A DNA stretch of 64,000 nucleotides from Prostheceraeus crozeri (taxonomy: Eukaryota > Platyhelminthes > Polycladida > Euryleptidae). The stretch's first letter is position 1; the number at the start of each line of letters is the position of its first letter. The notes under the pieces were generated by a model. The model worked only from the letters and a program-made list of their open reading frames with translations, did not search any database and was not told the DNA's origin. Position numbers and translations under genes: made by a program. The DNA is taken from positions 186,001-250,000 of the forward strand of contig CAJQUW010007993.1 in the NCBI GenBank assembly GCA_907163375.1, read 5' to 3'. Shown here one piece after another: positions 1 to 10,522 of this stretch.

Positions 1-252
1 AGTGAACACAGTGATGTCGGAACTTCTCTACATTGCAGGCCAGACACCTTCTCTGATAGAAAACCGAACAATTGATGTTGTAGGTCCGGCCAATGTCTTG
101 CAACAGTCTTTCCAAATCCAATTAGGAATGCCATCTGGTCCCAACGATTTGTGCACTTTAATATTGCTCAACATGGCTTCAACGGACTTCACTGTTGGGA
201 AAATATTATCAGGAGTAAAATGATCATCAATCTGATTGGCAAAAACTCTCAT
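1..252 (-). pseudogene. Non-LTR retrotransposon (LINE) reverse transcriptase fragment
   Basis: The minus strand reads as the stretch just before the RT palm of LINE ORF2 proteins: KSLGPDGIPNWIWKD, then a helix with LAGPTTSI and a REGVWP motif. In LINE polymerases this 'GPDGIP' block precedes the PxPK and YRPIS motifs. The fragment runs off the left edge of the window and stops at 252. It lies in the second intron of the VPS41-like gene, on the same strand. It is too short to assign to a clade. Confidence 0.7.
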
Positions 253-974
253 TTAAATGCTAAATATCTTCAGCAAACGATGCAAAGCAACCCTCATTGA
301 CTCGATGAAAGATTGAACATTGCCGCTGAATTGATTTTGAATGAAGAAATTCACACTATTGTTATCATTCTTGGATTTTTTGAATATAATTGATTTCAAA
401 TTAGTTCACCATTTTTTTCGAGTCTTCAACTGTACTCATATTTTTCGCAACGCTATTCTCTTCTAAATATTTGCTTTTTTGTCTTTTTCCTGTGGTATAT
501 GTGAAGAACCGCAATGCCATCACATTAATGAGTAGTGCGTAATTTCAATGTATAGATGAAATATTTTGTCATCCGTGGTTTCAAACCATAGCAATCTGCT
601 ATTTATCCCATCTTTTGCAATGATGCCGCAGTGGTATTTCGTTCTTAAGAAGAAATTCATGTTCATTGAGTAAATTCAATGAAATTTTAAACGACACCTT
701 TGGATTCATGATGGTATTTATCATCCACCATCTTGAAGGCACTCAATTAATGAAAGAGGATTCTCAGATATTCAGGACTATTATCAGCTACGTTCGTGGA
801 TAATCAGTTACATCATCATCAACATTGCTCATTCAGAAGAATAACAAGAATTTCAGCAACCTGACTTGTTTTCCAACTTCATTTTTTGAATTTGCTTCCG
901 TTTTCTTTCATTTAGTGCTTTCAAATATTGGAGTAAGAGGAATATTTACTAAAAACAGCTAAACAAATACTTAC
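253..974. other. Intronic sequence of the VPS41-like gene
   Basis: AT-rich sequence downstream of the exon 2 donor (minus-strand GTAAGT at 974-969). I find no further VPS41 exon here, so the intron probably continues past the left edge. Nothing else was recognised apart from the LINE fragment at 1-252. Confidence 0.5.
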
Positions 975-1289
975 CGGGCATATTTCCTTGCTCCGGATCT
1001 TGTTCCCCAAATGATCCAAAATATAGATCGATCCCCAATATGTACCCACTACCAAAAACTGCAAAATAAAAAAATATTCATCAATGCTTCCACTTTACCA
1101 CGAAAAACAGTATTTTACCTTAGGATGGACAGCCATGCTGGCAACACTGTCTTTCAGTAATATCTCGCTTAAATCATTGCCAATAGTGCAATGCTTGATT
1201 TGTGGCAAGCTTTCTTCATAATCCTCTTCCAATGCGTCCTCTCCGTAGTCAAGACTCTCATAATGAGGATGTTTTCTTATTCCAGCCAT
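975..1289 (-). CDS. VPS41: VPS41 homologue, first two coding exons (HOPS complex subunit)
   Basis: Two coding exons: 1289-1119 (57 codons) and 1058-975 (28 codons), joined by a 60-bp GT-AG intron in phase 0. Both run in frame into GTAAGT at 974. The peptide begins with an acidic tail (EDALEEDYEESLP), then SEILLKDSVASMAVHPK, FLVVGTYWGSIYILDHLGN and KIRSKE. This matches the N-terminal acidic region and first WD40 blade of VPS41 (family pattern: EILQKD, VH.KFLALGTH.G.VYLLD..GN). VPS41 is a subunit of the HOPS tethering complex, which drives late endosome-lysosome fusion. The ATG at 1289 is preceded by TTATTACAG, so a 5'UTR intron acceptor lies at 1295-1293. The remaining exons would be left of the window. 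This is the only host gene I recognise. Confidence 0.8.
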
Positions 1290-1295
1290 GCTCTG

Positions 1296-2400
1296 TAATA
1301 AAATGATTAATTTGTCAGATTGATCAACTGTTGAACGAAATTATATCAACCCTTTGGTTGCTGCTCTTATTTTATGTACTTCTCGAATTTCACTGAGCCC
1401 GAGTTAACTTGTATCGAGTCAGCAAGACAATATCACTGCGGCGTTGCAGGTGATAATACAATGGGAAACTGAGCCCGAGTTAATTCGTTTTGATTTGTGC
1501 TCAGTAGTTGAACTAATTTAGGCATTTCTCTGTGTCTCAGAAGAGTTTTAGTTTAACATCGAAATATCCACTACTTACGAGATGCTGAATTTCATGCATG
1601 GTTTACTTTCTTTTCAAAGGAATTTAATGAAAAACTTGTTGCCAAACATCATCATTATATGTAGTCAAAGCAGTGAACATTATTTTCTTCCAATTCTGAG
1701 TAATATGATCCTGCTTTAATCGATATGAGCAAATCAGTGAATGTGAAAGGATAACGCGAATATCCTATCTAAAATCTTACTCAAGTCTCGAATCGCATTC
1801 CAATGACGGAGGCACGGTAAAACAGAAAGAGGGACATTGAATTCTGCCAATTAGTACAGTAAATGCTTAATATACATCTAATCCAATCACCAGATCATCG
1901 AAATCTGCATCTCCCTCACCCTCATAATCTTTTTAGAAAATGTTGTAAAGGAGCATCAGCTAACTACTCGGCATTGGGTCGCTTAGTCACGATCTGAAGC
2001 TTGTCCTTCACGACATAACTCAAGGACGATGTGAAAAATTTGAGTGAATTATTTAGGTCTTTTCTATTTTGTAATCACGTTTGTAACGCATTTACTGTGT
2101 TCTATTTATAGATAATACTTTTTTCCCGAACGTCGCTTTGAAGGTTTTCTTTGAATATTGAAGTGTCATTTACAGTATTAACACAGATGGACCATGAATT
2201 TATTCGAGAATATTTTATCATAGTCGCTTAAGCAATTTGTGAATATTCCAGGAAATTCGATAAATGAAAAATCGCTTCTGGCTTTCCGCGAAATAAAAAA
2301 GCTTTGGAGTTGCCCAACGTGATATTTTGTAGGGAATACGGATTTACATTAATTATAAATATTGTTCTCAAAGCTTGTCGGAACGGGAGGTTCATGTTCA
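1296..2400. other. No gene seen; probable 5' intron or upstream region of the VPS41-like gene
   Basis: No convincing ORF or RNA gene. The motif GAGCCCGAGTTAA occurs near 1397 and 1468 and a related palindromic form (GCCCGAGTTAACTCGGC) near 2783. These may be remnants of a short element. Confidence 0.4.
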
Positions 2401-2690
2401 CTCGGAAAACAGAAAAAGCAATTTCTCCCTCCTTTGCGACGATTCTTTATTTGTTACAAACGCTTTCCCCGACGCGTTTCGTCTCTCAGGACAGTCTCAA
2501 GGCGAATGGCACAGGTCAGGCAATACGTTTAAATAGATATTTATCATATATTTCATATTTAAACGTATTGCCTGACCTGTGCCATTCGCCTTGAGACTGT
2601 CCTGAGAGACGAAACGCGTCGAGTAACGCTTTTGTAACAAATAAAGAATCGTCGTAAAAGAGGGAGAAATTGCTTTCTCTGTTTTCCGAG
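2401..2690. repeat. Foldback element, about 290 bp, with arms of about 130 bp
   Basis: A long inverted repeat: the left arm (2401-2537) starts CTCGGAAAACAG and contains GACGCGTTTCGTC, and the right arm (about 2549-2690) is its near-perfect reverse complement ending CTGTTTTCCGAG. The spacer is about 12 bp of AT-rich sequence, so the transcript would form a hairpin of more than 120 bp. It has no coding capacity. It is likely a MITE or foldback transposon; no clear target duplication was found. Confidence 0.85.
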
Positions 2691-2862
2691 TATAATTATT
2701 GTAAAATATCGAAAGTGGAGCATCAAGTCACTTCATACTAAAACAATTTAACTCATCATTCGTGAAATTGGAACACCACAGCAGCCCGAGTTAACTCGGC
2801 ATTCGTGAACAGTGGAAGGGAGACCAAACCTTCCACTAGCTCTGCAAGTGACCAAACCAGCG

Positions 2863-3291
2863 CTAGTGAGCTGATTCTAGGTCATATACTCGTAGATGAA
2901 GCATGCGAGGCGAAGTAAGGCGATCAACTTTTATCGGCCATGTCTCCGACGTATGCAGCAATACAATCCTGATACAATCATTGTGCACCTGACCCTTGCG
3001 TTTCAGTGAGATACTCTTGGTGGTTAAGGGCAGGAAGTAGGTCGTGGACATTCTGCCAGGCGCTTTTCACTCGAGCTGTTATAGCTTCATAACAACCTCT
3101 GGAAATACCTAATCTATCGCCAACGAAACAGAAGTCATCGACCATTTCAATGGAGTCTTCGCCTATCTTAATCTCAGTGATCTTTACTTGATACAGGAGA
3201 AGATCTCCCTTGCATCGTCGACACTTGAAAATTGGGTCATCACGGAGAACAGCCAAATTCGTGTACCTCCTGTGAACCCACAACCTACAAC
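2863..3291 (-). pseudogene. LINE ORF2 C-terminal (post-RT) fragment
   Basis: Two overlapping minus-strand frames read as the thumb/C-terminal part of a LINE polymerase. One has VDDFCFVGDRLG, a block EAITARVKSAWQNVHDLLPAL, then after a frameshift VHNDCIRIVLLHTSETWPIK. The pattern 'GD.I...G....I..RI..AW..F..L' followed by 'LLY.SETWPLK' is standard for this region. The younger LINE's poly(A) tail (3292-3310) lies at its upstream end, so that LINE probably inserted into this older one. The same kind of tail occurs again at 14560-14941. Confidence 0.75.
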
Positions 3292-3433
3292 TTTTTTTTT
3301 TTTTTTTTACTGAATTTTCACCCCTAGCACAGCTATGAGCCATGAACGAAGCTAGGGGTTACTCAATGAAAAACTAATAAATTGTATTACTGTAAATAAA
3401 TAAAAGAAAAAAAAAACAGATCTTATAATCTGA

Positions 3434-4913
3434 TTAAGCTGCCCCCATCAGAAACCTATTCGCACGCCTCTTGAAAGTATCAAGATTGTATTGGTCAGGG
3501 AAAGTGGTCTGGGGAAGCTGATTCCAAAGCTGTGCCGTGCGAACAAAAAAGCTTTTCGAGCGACTCACAGTACGTGCGCGTTCTAAGCTCACATTATAGC
3601 ATGTGAGTGCATTAGCTCTGCGTGTGCTTCTGGAGAAGATCTTAGGTTTGGGTACGCACTCATTTACTGCAGAGCTGCTTCTACCGAAATAGTACCTGTA
3701 GAAGAGACTGAGTGAAGCAACATCCCGTCTGACGGAGAGCGGCTGCAACTTGCTAGCAAGTTTTTCACCCATGAGATTCTTGACACGTTTCTCAACCCGT
3801 TCAAGGAGGTTAAGATGCGTTTGTGGGGCGCCTGCCCACAGATGACAACAATACTCCATCAGAGGACGAATAGTGGACTTGTAAAGATAGCAGACAGTCT
3901 GTGGTGGAAGATAGCTGCTGGCACGATAGAGACTACCAATGCGTTGAGCTGCCTGCTTGCTAATGGATTGGATGTACGGTTTCCATGACAAGTCTTTCGT
4001 AACCGCTAATCCAAGGAAGGAGATGGAATCTTGTTCTCTGATCCTATTATCTGACATCTTAATGCTATGATCATCATCTCCTTTAAGTCGTGAGTGCAGA
4101 ATACTCTGAGTTTTTGAAGGATTGAAGGAAACAAGCCAATTGGCGCCCCATTCTGAGACCCTGCGTAAGTCTTCATTAAGAACGTCGCATAACTGCTGAC
4201 GTTGCTGAGTGTTTTTAGCGAGTCGCTCATTGGAATTGAAGAGTGTTGTGTCATCTGCATACATCACCAATTTACTCACTAGGCAGTCTGGGAGGTCGTT
4301 GATGTACAGCAGAAAAAGAGTGGGTCCCAAAATTGACCCTTGAGGAACTCCTGCATTGACAAACTTGGTGGAAGACTTTTGGCCATCTAAGACGACAGAT
4401 ATCTGCCTGTCACTAAGGAAAGAAGCAAGAAGTTTGTGGAGTTGATCAGCAACTCCATAGGACTTTAGCTTCATAAGGAGTCCCTGATGCCAGACTTTAT
4501 CGAATGCCTTGGAAATATCCAAGGCAACTGATCTCGTCTCACCTTGTCTGTCAAGGACACGACTCACATGTTCAGTGACATATGAAAGAAGATCTGCAGT
4601 TGATCGAGAGTGCCTGAAGCCATACTGTTCTTCTGATAGAAGGTTCTGAGTTTCAAGGAAGTTAACAATGTGTTGGTTAATCACTGCTTCAAAAATCTTG
4701 CCAGCAATTGGAAGCAGGCTGATAGGACGGTAACTAGATGGAAGAGATGAGTCAGAACCTTTCTTTGGAACTGGAACCACGGAAGCTACTTTCCAACAAG
4801 AGGGAAACTCACCGGTGGATACACATCTACTGAACAGTTTAGATAAAAGTGGAGAAAGCTCAGGTGAGAGATGCTTGAAGACCGAAACCGGGATGCCGTC
4901 TGGTCCACTAGAC
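3434..4913 (-). pseudogene. LINE ORF2, reverse transcriptase part
   Basis: The stretch is open from the Harbinger junction to the stop at 3434. Motifs in order are SGPDGIP at the junction, [44 protein letters not shown] (palm A), [22 protein letters not shown] (palm B) and MYADDTTLF (palm C, catalytic YADD). Then come the FLGLAV and EYCCHLWAG blocks, and a C-terminal '[13 protein letters not shown]' motif typical of CR1/Jockey-group LINEs. It performs target-primed reverse transcription of the LINE RNA. It is broken only by the Harbinger insertion, which separates it from its endonuclease. Confidence 0.92.
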
Positions 4914-5097
4914 TTAGGGCCGTATTCATAGTCACTGCTATATCTTAGCTACAGCTTAGCTGTAGCTAACTAAACAATATTGGTATTCATAGTTCACAGC
5001 TATTTTTTAGAGCTTAGATGGCGTCTTTCAGGTTCCATTATAATAGTTAGATAGCTTTTTAGATGTCTAAACTCTATATTAAAGACTTGGTTTGGTC

Positions 5098-8000
5098 ATG
5101 AATTGCATTTCTACAGTTATGGCTTACTTCATTGCCAGAAACAACCGACGGAAGAGATATCACTGCGTTGAAAATCCTTTTGAGAATTTCTGCGACACGG
5201 AATTTGTTGAGCGCTGCCGCTTTGACAGTGCTGGACTTGCATATCTTTCCGAAATAGTAGAGCAACACATGCCAAATATCAACAGCAACCGTGGTCGTCC
5301 AATCTCACCTTCTGTTCAGCTGGCTACTGCCTTGAGATACTACGCGACAGGCTCCTTTCAAATTGTATGTGGTGACCTCGTAAACATCTCGCAACCTAGC
5401 GCCAGTAGATGCATAACACAAATTACAGACTGTCTATTAACTGAAATGAACAATTTTATCAAATTTCCGAATGGTGAAGAATTGAATAGACAGAAATCTC
5501 TATTCTACGACTTGCATGGAATACCTTCTGTGATCGGTTGCATCGACTGCACACATATACGCATCAAAGCACCAAGTTCTCCGGACTCATACGCCTCCAT
5601 AAATAGAAAAAACTATTATTCTGTGAATTGCCAAGCAGTGTGCGATGCTGAAAGACGATTTACAAATTTTTATGCCGCTTGGCCAGGAAGTTGTCATGAT
5701 TCATTTATTTTTCGCCAAAGCCAATTGTACAACACATTGCAACAGGGACCACATCTTCCCTGTGTAAAAAAACGCATCGGTCCATTAATGGCCGATTGCC
5801 GTCGCAGTGGGTGAGTGTCGATGGTGGACGTCACTGCCGGCTGCCAGATGGCAAGGTGATGGTAAAATTTTCTCTCTTTCTCCCTCTCCTAATTGAAAGA
5901 CTTTATACGGTCTGTCATGGAATTCTAGATAATAACACCTGGAATGGACACTCTCTTTTCCCTAATACGATGAGAGGCTATTCATTCTCGACGCCTAGCG
6001 TCGCTGATTTCATCCTATGGGTAGCACATTAATAAGACAACTGCGCTGTGCGTTGACGGTGGATTTATAATTCACAAGTGATATCATTTAACCGTTTTTT
6101 ATACACCTGATTTACGTGGTTTGCCTTTTTTGAAGCAATAACAGAACACATGTTTTTAATCCATCATGTATTTCTCTAGCGCCCAGAAAACTTTGAGGCC
6201 TTGGCTTTTGTCTTTGCCTTCTCGTTTCTTTCGGAGAGGCGCTTCGTGTAATTTTTTTAAAAACAGTTATACAGAAGATGTGTCATTTCATGAACATGGT
6301 CATGTCCTGCGGTACACATTGTGCGACCAAAAGCGTCAGGGTCATAGTCAAAATAGAAATTTTCGACAATCAACTGAAACAATTGTCGCGTCTGCTTAGA
6401 CTGAAACAGCTTCAGCGACAAAGTTTAAGAAGAACTTATCTCTCTAAAAATTTTCCAACTACATACACCAAGTGAGATCACATGATTCAGAGGAAAAAAT
6501 AAACCACCTCTATTTATTGAGTCAAGGAACTCATCTGACGATGTGTCTTCGTCAACGGATAAATGTCTATCATTATCATATTCGCTCACAGATGATGTAA
6601 TTTAAGGGAAACATGTGGTGAATCATCTATTCAGCTTCCCATCCTAACGCCTTTTACTTAATGTGCTGACCAGCGAGCAATTATCATCAAGCGAGCCAAA
6701 ACCTCTCCTCTGTTCAGCCATGGAATCCATGGTTCAGCCAGCCTCTCATCGTCCAGCGAGAGGAAGAAATTTAGGGAGTGTCCATTCCAGGTGTTATTAT
6801 CTAGAATTCCATGGGTCTGTACATCAGTCACAATGACGTAAGAATCCTCTTCCCATCTGTGTTCACACACCTCTCCACTAGAGTAAATAACTTCGTCAAT
6901 CGCCTGCCAAACTAATGATACAACCGGCCTTCATTCAATGAGTCACATAACAGAGGATGGGAGCGGAGAGAAACTGTATACTGCATCCAGGCGTCATTCA
7001 TTTGCTCCCGGTCTATCGTGCGTGTTTTCACTTTCATCAGTCAGCTCAGCACCAGCGTTAATACATGTAGCTACATCGTTCTGCGGTCTTAGGCATGAAT
7101 TTTCAAAGCTTTTAACGACACCTCCTGTTATTCATTCGTGTTTTGGAGATTTAGAGGATTCTGTCGTATTTCGACGTTCACAACCAATTTTCGTATTATA
7201 CCGGCGCTTTTTTTCATTTTGGAAATAGTTCTCCATCTTCATTGCTACACGTTTTGATTCACATCTTTCCGACTCATCGACCTATAGTCTCTCCATCTTC
7301 GCTGAAAACCATTAAGTTGATGTGATTGATATTATTGCCGAAAAGTCATTTGAAGTGATTTCAAAATGTGATCAAATATTAGAATTACATACCGCTGCAG
7401 TCGAATAATCGAATAAAGCAAGGTGAATTTCCGAAGGAGGATTGGAAAACATGGAAATTATAATGTGAGTTTTTTAAGGACCTGTTCACTGGTCAATTGC
7501 GTCATACTACAATTAGATCTGCGTAATTTTAAAAATCAGACAACTACAATTTATGATATTCACTTTTCATACATGTAACGTGTAATTCGTGTATTCGCTA
7601 TAGCTCGCAAATGTGGTAATCGGAAAAAACATTTCTGTCCATCTATACATACCTATGCATCTAGGTTATACATACCGGAATTATGTAACAGAGTATGTAA
7701 TTGAATTACTAGAATTTGTGTACAGTATGTTAAGAAATCTCTTAAATAATAAATTTTAGCGATAAATGTAAAAATACTTCGGAAGATAGGTACAATAGAT
7801 GGACAGAAATGTTTTTTTCGATTTCTGCATTTGCAACTATATCGAAAAAGTATAGACGTAAAATATAAAAAACTTTTTCGAATGTTGGATTTGAACGTAA
7901 ATGTCGTCTTTCAAACTCCAAAAGTCAGTATACTTAAATCTGAAAGATAAAACACCAAAGTTGTTGAAATCATGCCTTTTGTATCAATTCACATGTCAGG

Positions 8001-9339
8001 TTGATCCTGATACCCAATAGGCAAAAAGACGATTTCACCAACGAATAAGTGAATACATAAAAGGTAACACGGCAGTAAGCACTCACTTAAGTAGATGTAC
8101 TGCATGTAGCAATAGAATACACAACTGCTTTGAAGTTGAATATCAAGGTAGAAATAACTCAGAATTCTATTAGAATCATTGAAGCTATCAAAATAAATGA
8201 AAAATTACCTACATTGAATAGAGCATTAGGATATAGCGGAAAATCAGTGTTTCTAAAAATCTTTTAATAAAAATTACAGTAGAATACACGAATACACGTT
8301 ACATGTATGAGAAGTGAATATCATAAATTGCTATTGTTTGATTGTTAAAATTATATGCATACAACTGTAGTATGACGTAGTTGAACAGTGAACAGACCCT
8401 TAAGTACAGCATTTTTTAATGAAAGCAATTCACTTTACATGTATAATATGAGTTTCATTGATTCTTTCATTTTTAAGTACTGTTCAAAACCTTAAATTCG
8501 GTAGCTTTGAATCCTGATGGATGCTTTTATACATCCACCGGACTCAAAATTACACTTGCTTGAGGTTCGATCGGCATTTCCATTATTTCTCATTGGTTGT
8601 AAAGTATCATGAAAATTAGTGCTCGTCTGAGTGCATTGAAAGTTCGAGACCATGACTCTCTCGTCCTCTGGTGGAATTTAAAAGAATGCTACTTGAATGC
8701 ATCCGTAATAAGTATTATACCTGATGCTACTATTTATATATTATGTATTTATTAACTATTATATATAATAAATACAATTATTATAACATGGATATTATTG
8801 AGTTGTCTCAATGCTGCAAGGGCAGGTTTTCATGCAGGATTTGTCGTTGGCATATTAATGGGATTTAGGGCGACAGTTTGATGGCGCTATGTCGATGCAA
8901 CGTCATTGGCCCGACATCGACCAATCAGGAACCATAACTGCTGGCCCGGGAACGTTTTTTTCACAGGGTTGGTTATCTGCTGGGAGACGCCGGCTATCCT
9001 GGTAGTGCTTTTATGCTAGTTCCGTATGCAGTGCCAAATGCACAAGGTCAAGCGCGATACAATTTTGCTCATAGTGGCACTCGGATGCGCATTGAGCAAT
9101 CTTTTGGCATTTTGAAGCGACGATTTGGATTACTACACAAGGAGCTACAAGTAACTCCCGAAAAGGCTTGCAGGCTCGCCACGGCATGTGTGATTTTACA
9201 TAACATTGCTATCACTCGCAATATGCCTTTGCCAGAGATGGGTAGAATGGAAAATGTTGATGAAGGAACACATGTCCAAGACAACCAAGCTGAAGATGAA
9301 CAAGTAAATGAAGGTGGAGGATTATTCGTGACAATATAG
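5098..9339 (+). CDS. Harbinger transposase (HARBI1-like), one intron, apparently intact
   Basis: Exon 1 runs to 5810 and exon 2 from 8967 to 9339. The intron has GTGAGT at 5811 and TTTTTTTCACAG ending at 8966. Splicing in phase 2 keeps the frame and creates the family motif YLLGDAGYP across the exon 2 start. The product is about 361 residues, the usual length for HARBI1-type transposases. Catalytic acids in place: D in IGCIDCTHI (about residue 150), D in WPGSCHDSF (about 201) and E in TRMRIEQSFG (about 281). An N-terminal helix-turn-helix region (VQLATALRYYATGSF, then ISQPSASRCI) should contact DNA. The enzyme cuts and pastes the element with TWA targets, together with the Myb-like partner. 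No stop was found within the exons, so this copy may still be functional. Confidence 0.88.
5916..6920. repeat. Inverted pair of exon-like gene fragments
   Basis: Plus strand from 5916 and minus strand down to about 6655 encode the same peptide core, HGILDNNTWNGHSL, followed by homologous but diverged sequence ending at AGCACATTAA. The minus copy is longer and open for about 90 residues (VWQAIDEVIYSSGEVCEH, then the core, then LAEPWIPWLNRGEVLARL). Further upstream on the minus strand the same frame continues with several stops to about 7200. This looks like a duplicated and decayed piece of a real gene. I do not recognise the family. Confidence 0.5.
7474..8403. mobile_element. TTAA-flanked non-autonomous DNA transposon (MITE), 922 bp
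   Basis: Element 7478-8399 lies between TTAA copies (7474-7477 and 8400-8403). Termini are GGACCTGTTCACTG and, reversed, GGGTCTGTTCACTG. The inverted similarity continues inward for more than 120 bp (for example ACATGTAACGTGTA against TACACGTTACATGT). A second internal inverted repeat lies at about 7605-7660 and 7787-7840 around CATTTCTGTCCATCTAT. No coding capacity. TTAA targets suggest mobilisation by a piggyBac-type transposase. Confidence 0.85.
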
Positions 9340-9552
9340 CAGCTTCGTTTTTGCAATGAAATTTTGATAAATTTTGTGATAAAAATTAACTGTGATAATG
9401 TCCGGAAAGAAAACAACGATTGATTACAATAACAGTTTTATCTTATTTATCAAATACCACTCGTATAAGAGAGCATGAAGAAAATGACTATACTGTTTTT
9501 TTATGTACTAAATATTATTTTCATATCCCAAGTTCTGTGAGAGCTGTTCTCT

Positions 9553-10273
9553 CTACATGGTGTAACAGTCATGCTGTACCTGAAGCACATAATAGTGCTT
9601 CTTCAGCACAGTAGCCTGCATCTTGCGTATCTCAGTATCGGTAGGCACGCTTCCTTTCGTTCGAGGGAACCCTGTGTCCCCTGCTTCCCGTGTCCACGCC
9701 TGAGGACCGTCTGGTCGTACCTGAACTGGCTCCAACTCGTGCATTGTGACGTTCTCCACCGTAGACTGGAAGCTGCTACTCGCATGACTCCTCTCTTCCT
9801 CTCTGTCAGGCGTCTCAATAGCAGAGTGAGTGTGGGCTTCAGTTTTACCCAAATCAAACTGTCTACGATCAATGGCAGGTGCTCCGCTCTCAAGGCCACC
9901 TGTGATGCCATGAAAAGAGGCACTGCCATCATACACAGTAGCCACTGCAGTCATGCAGGTCGGAAGTGCAGAGATAGGAGAGCCACCGCCTGTTCCTTGG
10001 GCATGTCTTCTCTGTTGTGCCAGCTTTTCTTTTGTCATCTGCTTGCAGTTGCTCCACTTCTTTGAGGCTCGCTCCCACGTTCTCCCGTGTCCGAAGCGGC
10101 TGTTCAAAACCGACGTAATTTTCTGCCAGCACTCTTTTCGCATTTATGTACTAGACTTGTCACCAGGCATCGGTTCAAAAATGCGTTTATACTTGGCGTA
10201 CTCTTCTGCCAGAACAGCAATTTCATCATCGTGAAAAGGTGCTTTCCGCTTGCGCTCTTCAGACCGGGACATT
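9553..10273 (-). pseudogene. Harbinger Myb/SANT-like DNA-binding protein, one in-frame stop
   Basis: The minus-strand frame begins MSRSEERKRKAPF at 10273, continues through a helical block (DDEIAVLAEEYAKYKRIF), meets one TAA at about 10143, then MRKECWQKITSVLNSRFG and RTWERASKKWSNCKQ. These are the three helices of a Myb/SANT-like domain of the kind carried by Harbinger elements and NAIF1-type proteins. The tail has GGGSPIS and a C-terminal segment with a coiled-coil tendency (TEIRKMQATVLKKHYYVLQ). Such proteins move the transposase to the nucleus and bind the termini. Convergent to the transposase. The stop makes this copy probably null unless it is read through. Confidence 0.8.
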
Positions 10274-10522
10274 GTCAAACGTCAGACGGCCGAGTACAAT
10301 GCAGCCAGTCTCCCTCACAGCTGTGTTCACACAATGCGTGCATGCGAGAAATCAAGGTTTGAAGCTGATTGGTTCTTCGATGCTTAGCGGCAGCTTAGTC
10401 ACGGCTATTCTGAGAAATCTTTATGAATCCCAGTTAGATAGCAATGAAATTCGGGTCTTAGCCAAGTCGTAGCTTAGCTGCGTCTAAGACATAGCTGAAG
10501 CTGCCACTATGAATACGGGCCT

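Larger units (their letters stand above)
5811..8966 (+). other. Intron of the Harbinger transposase, enlarged by insertions
   Basis: A 3156-bp GT-AG intron. It holds an inverted pair of exon-like sequences (5916-6033 and 6655-6920), a TTAA-flanked MITE (7478-8399) and otherwise AT-rich sequence. Because splicing restores the transposase frame exactly, I call it a true intron rather than a disruption. Confidence 0.75.

Noticed and set aside
1397-2800. GAGCCCGAGTTAA words as terminal repeats of an element
   Set aside because: Three scattered copies with inconsistent spacing and no coding or target-site support.
6658-6870. Independent gene at this ORF
   Set aside because: The open frame is part of a duplicated, decayed fragment within an intron, with upstream in-frame stops; treated as a captured fragment.
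5811-8966. Transposase destroyed by a 3.2-kb insertion
   Set aside because: Clean GT and AG ends restore the frame and the LLGDAGYP motif exactly, so a large intron is the better reading.
9571-10065. Plus-strand ORF of 164 codons opposite the Myb-like gene
   Set aside because: It is the antisense shadow of the minus-strand gene, which has recognisable helices and a family match.
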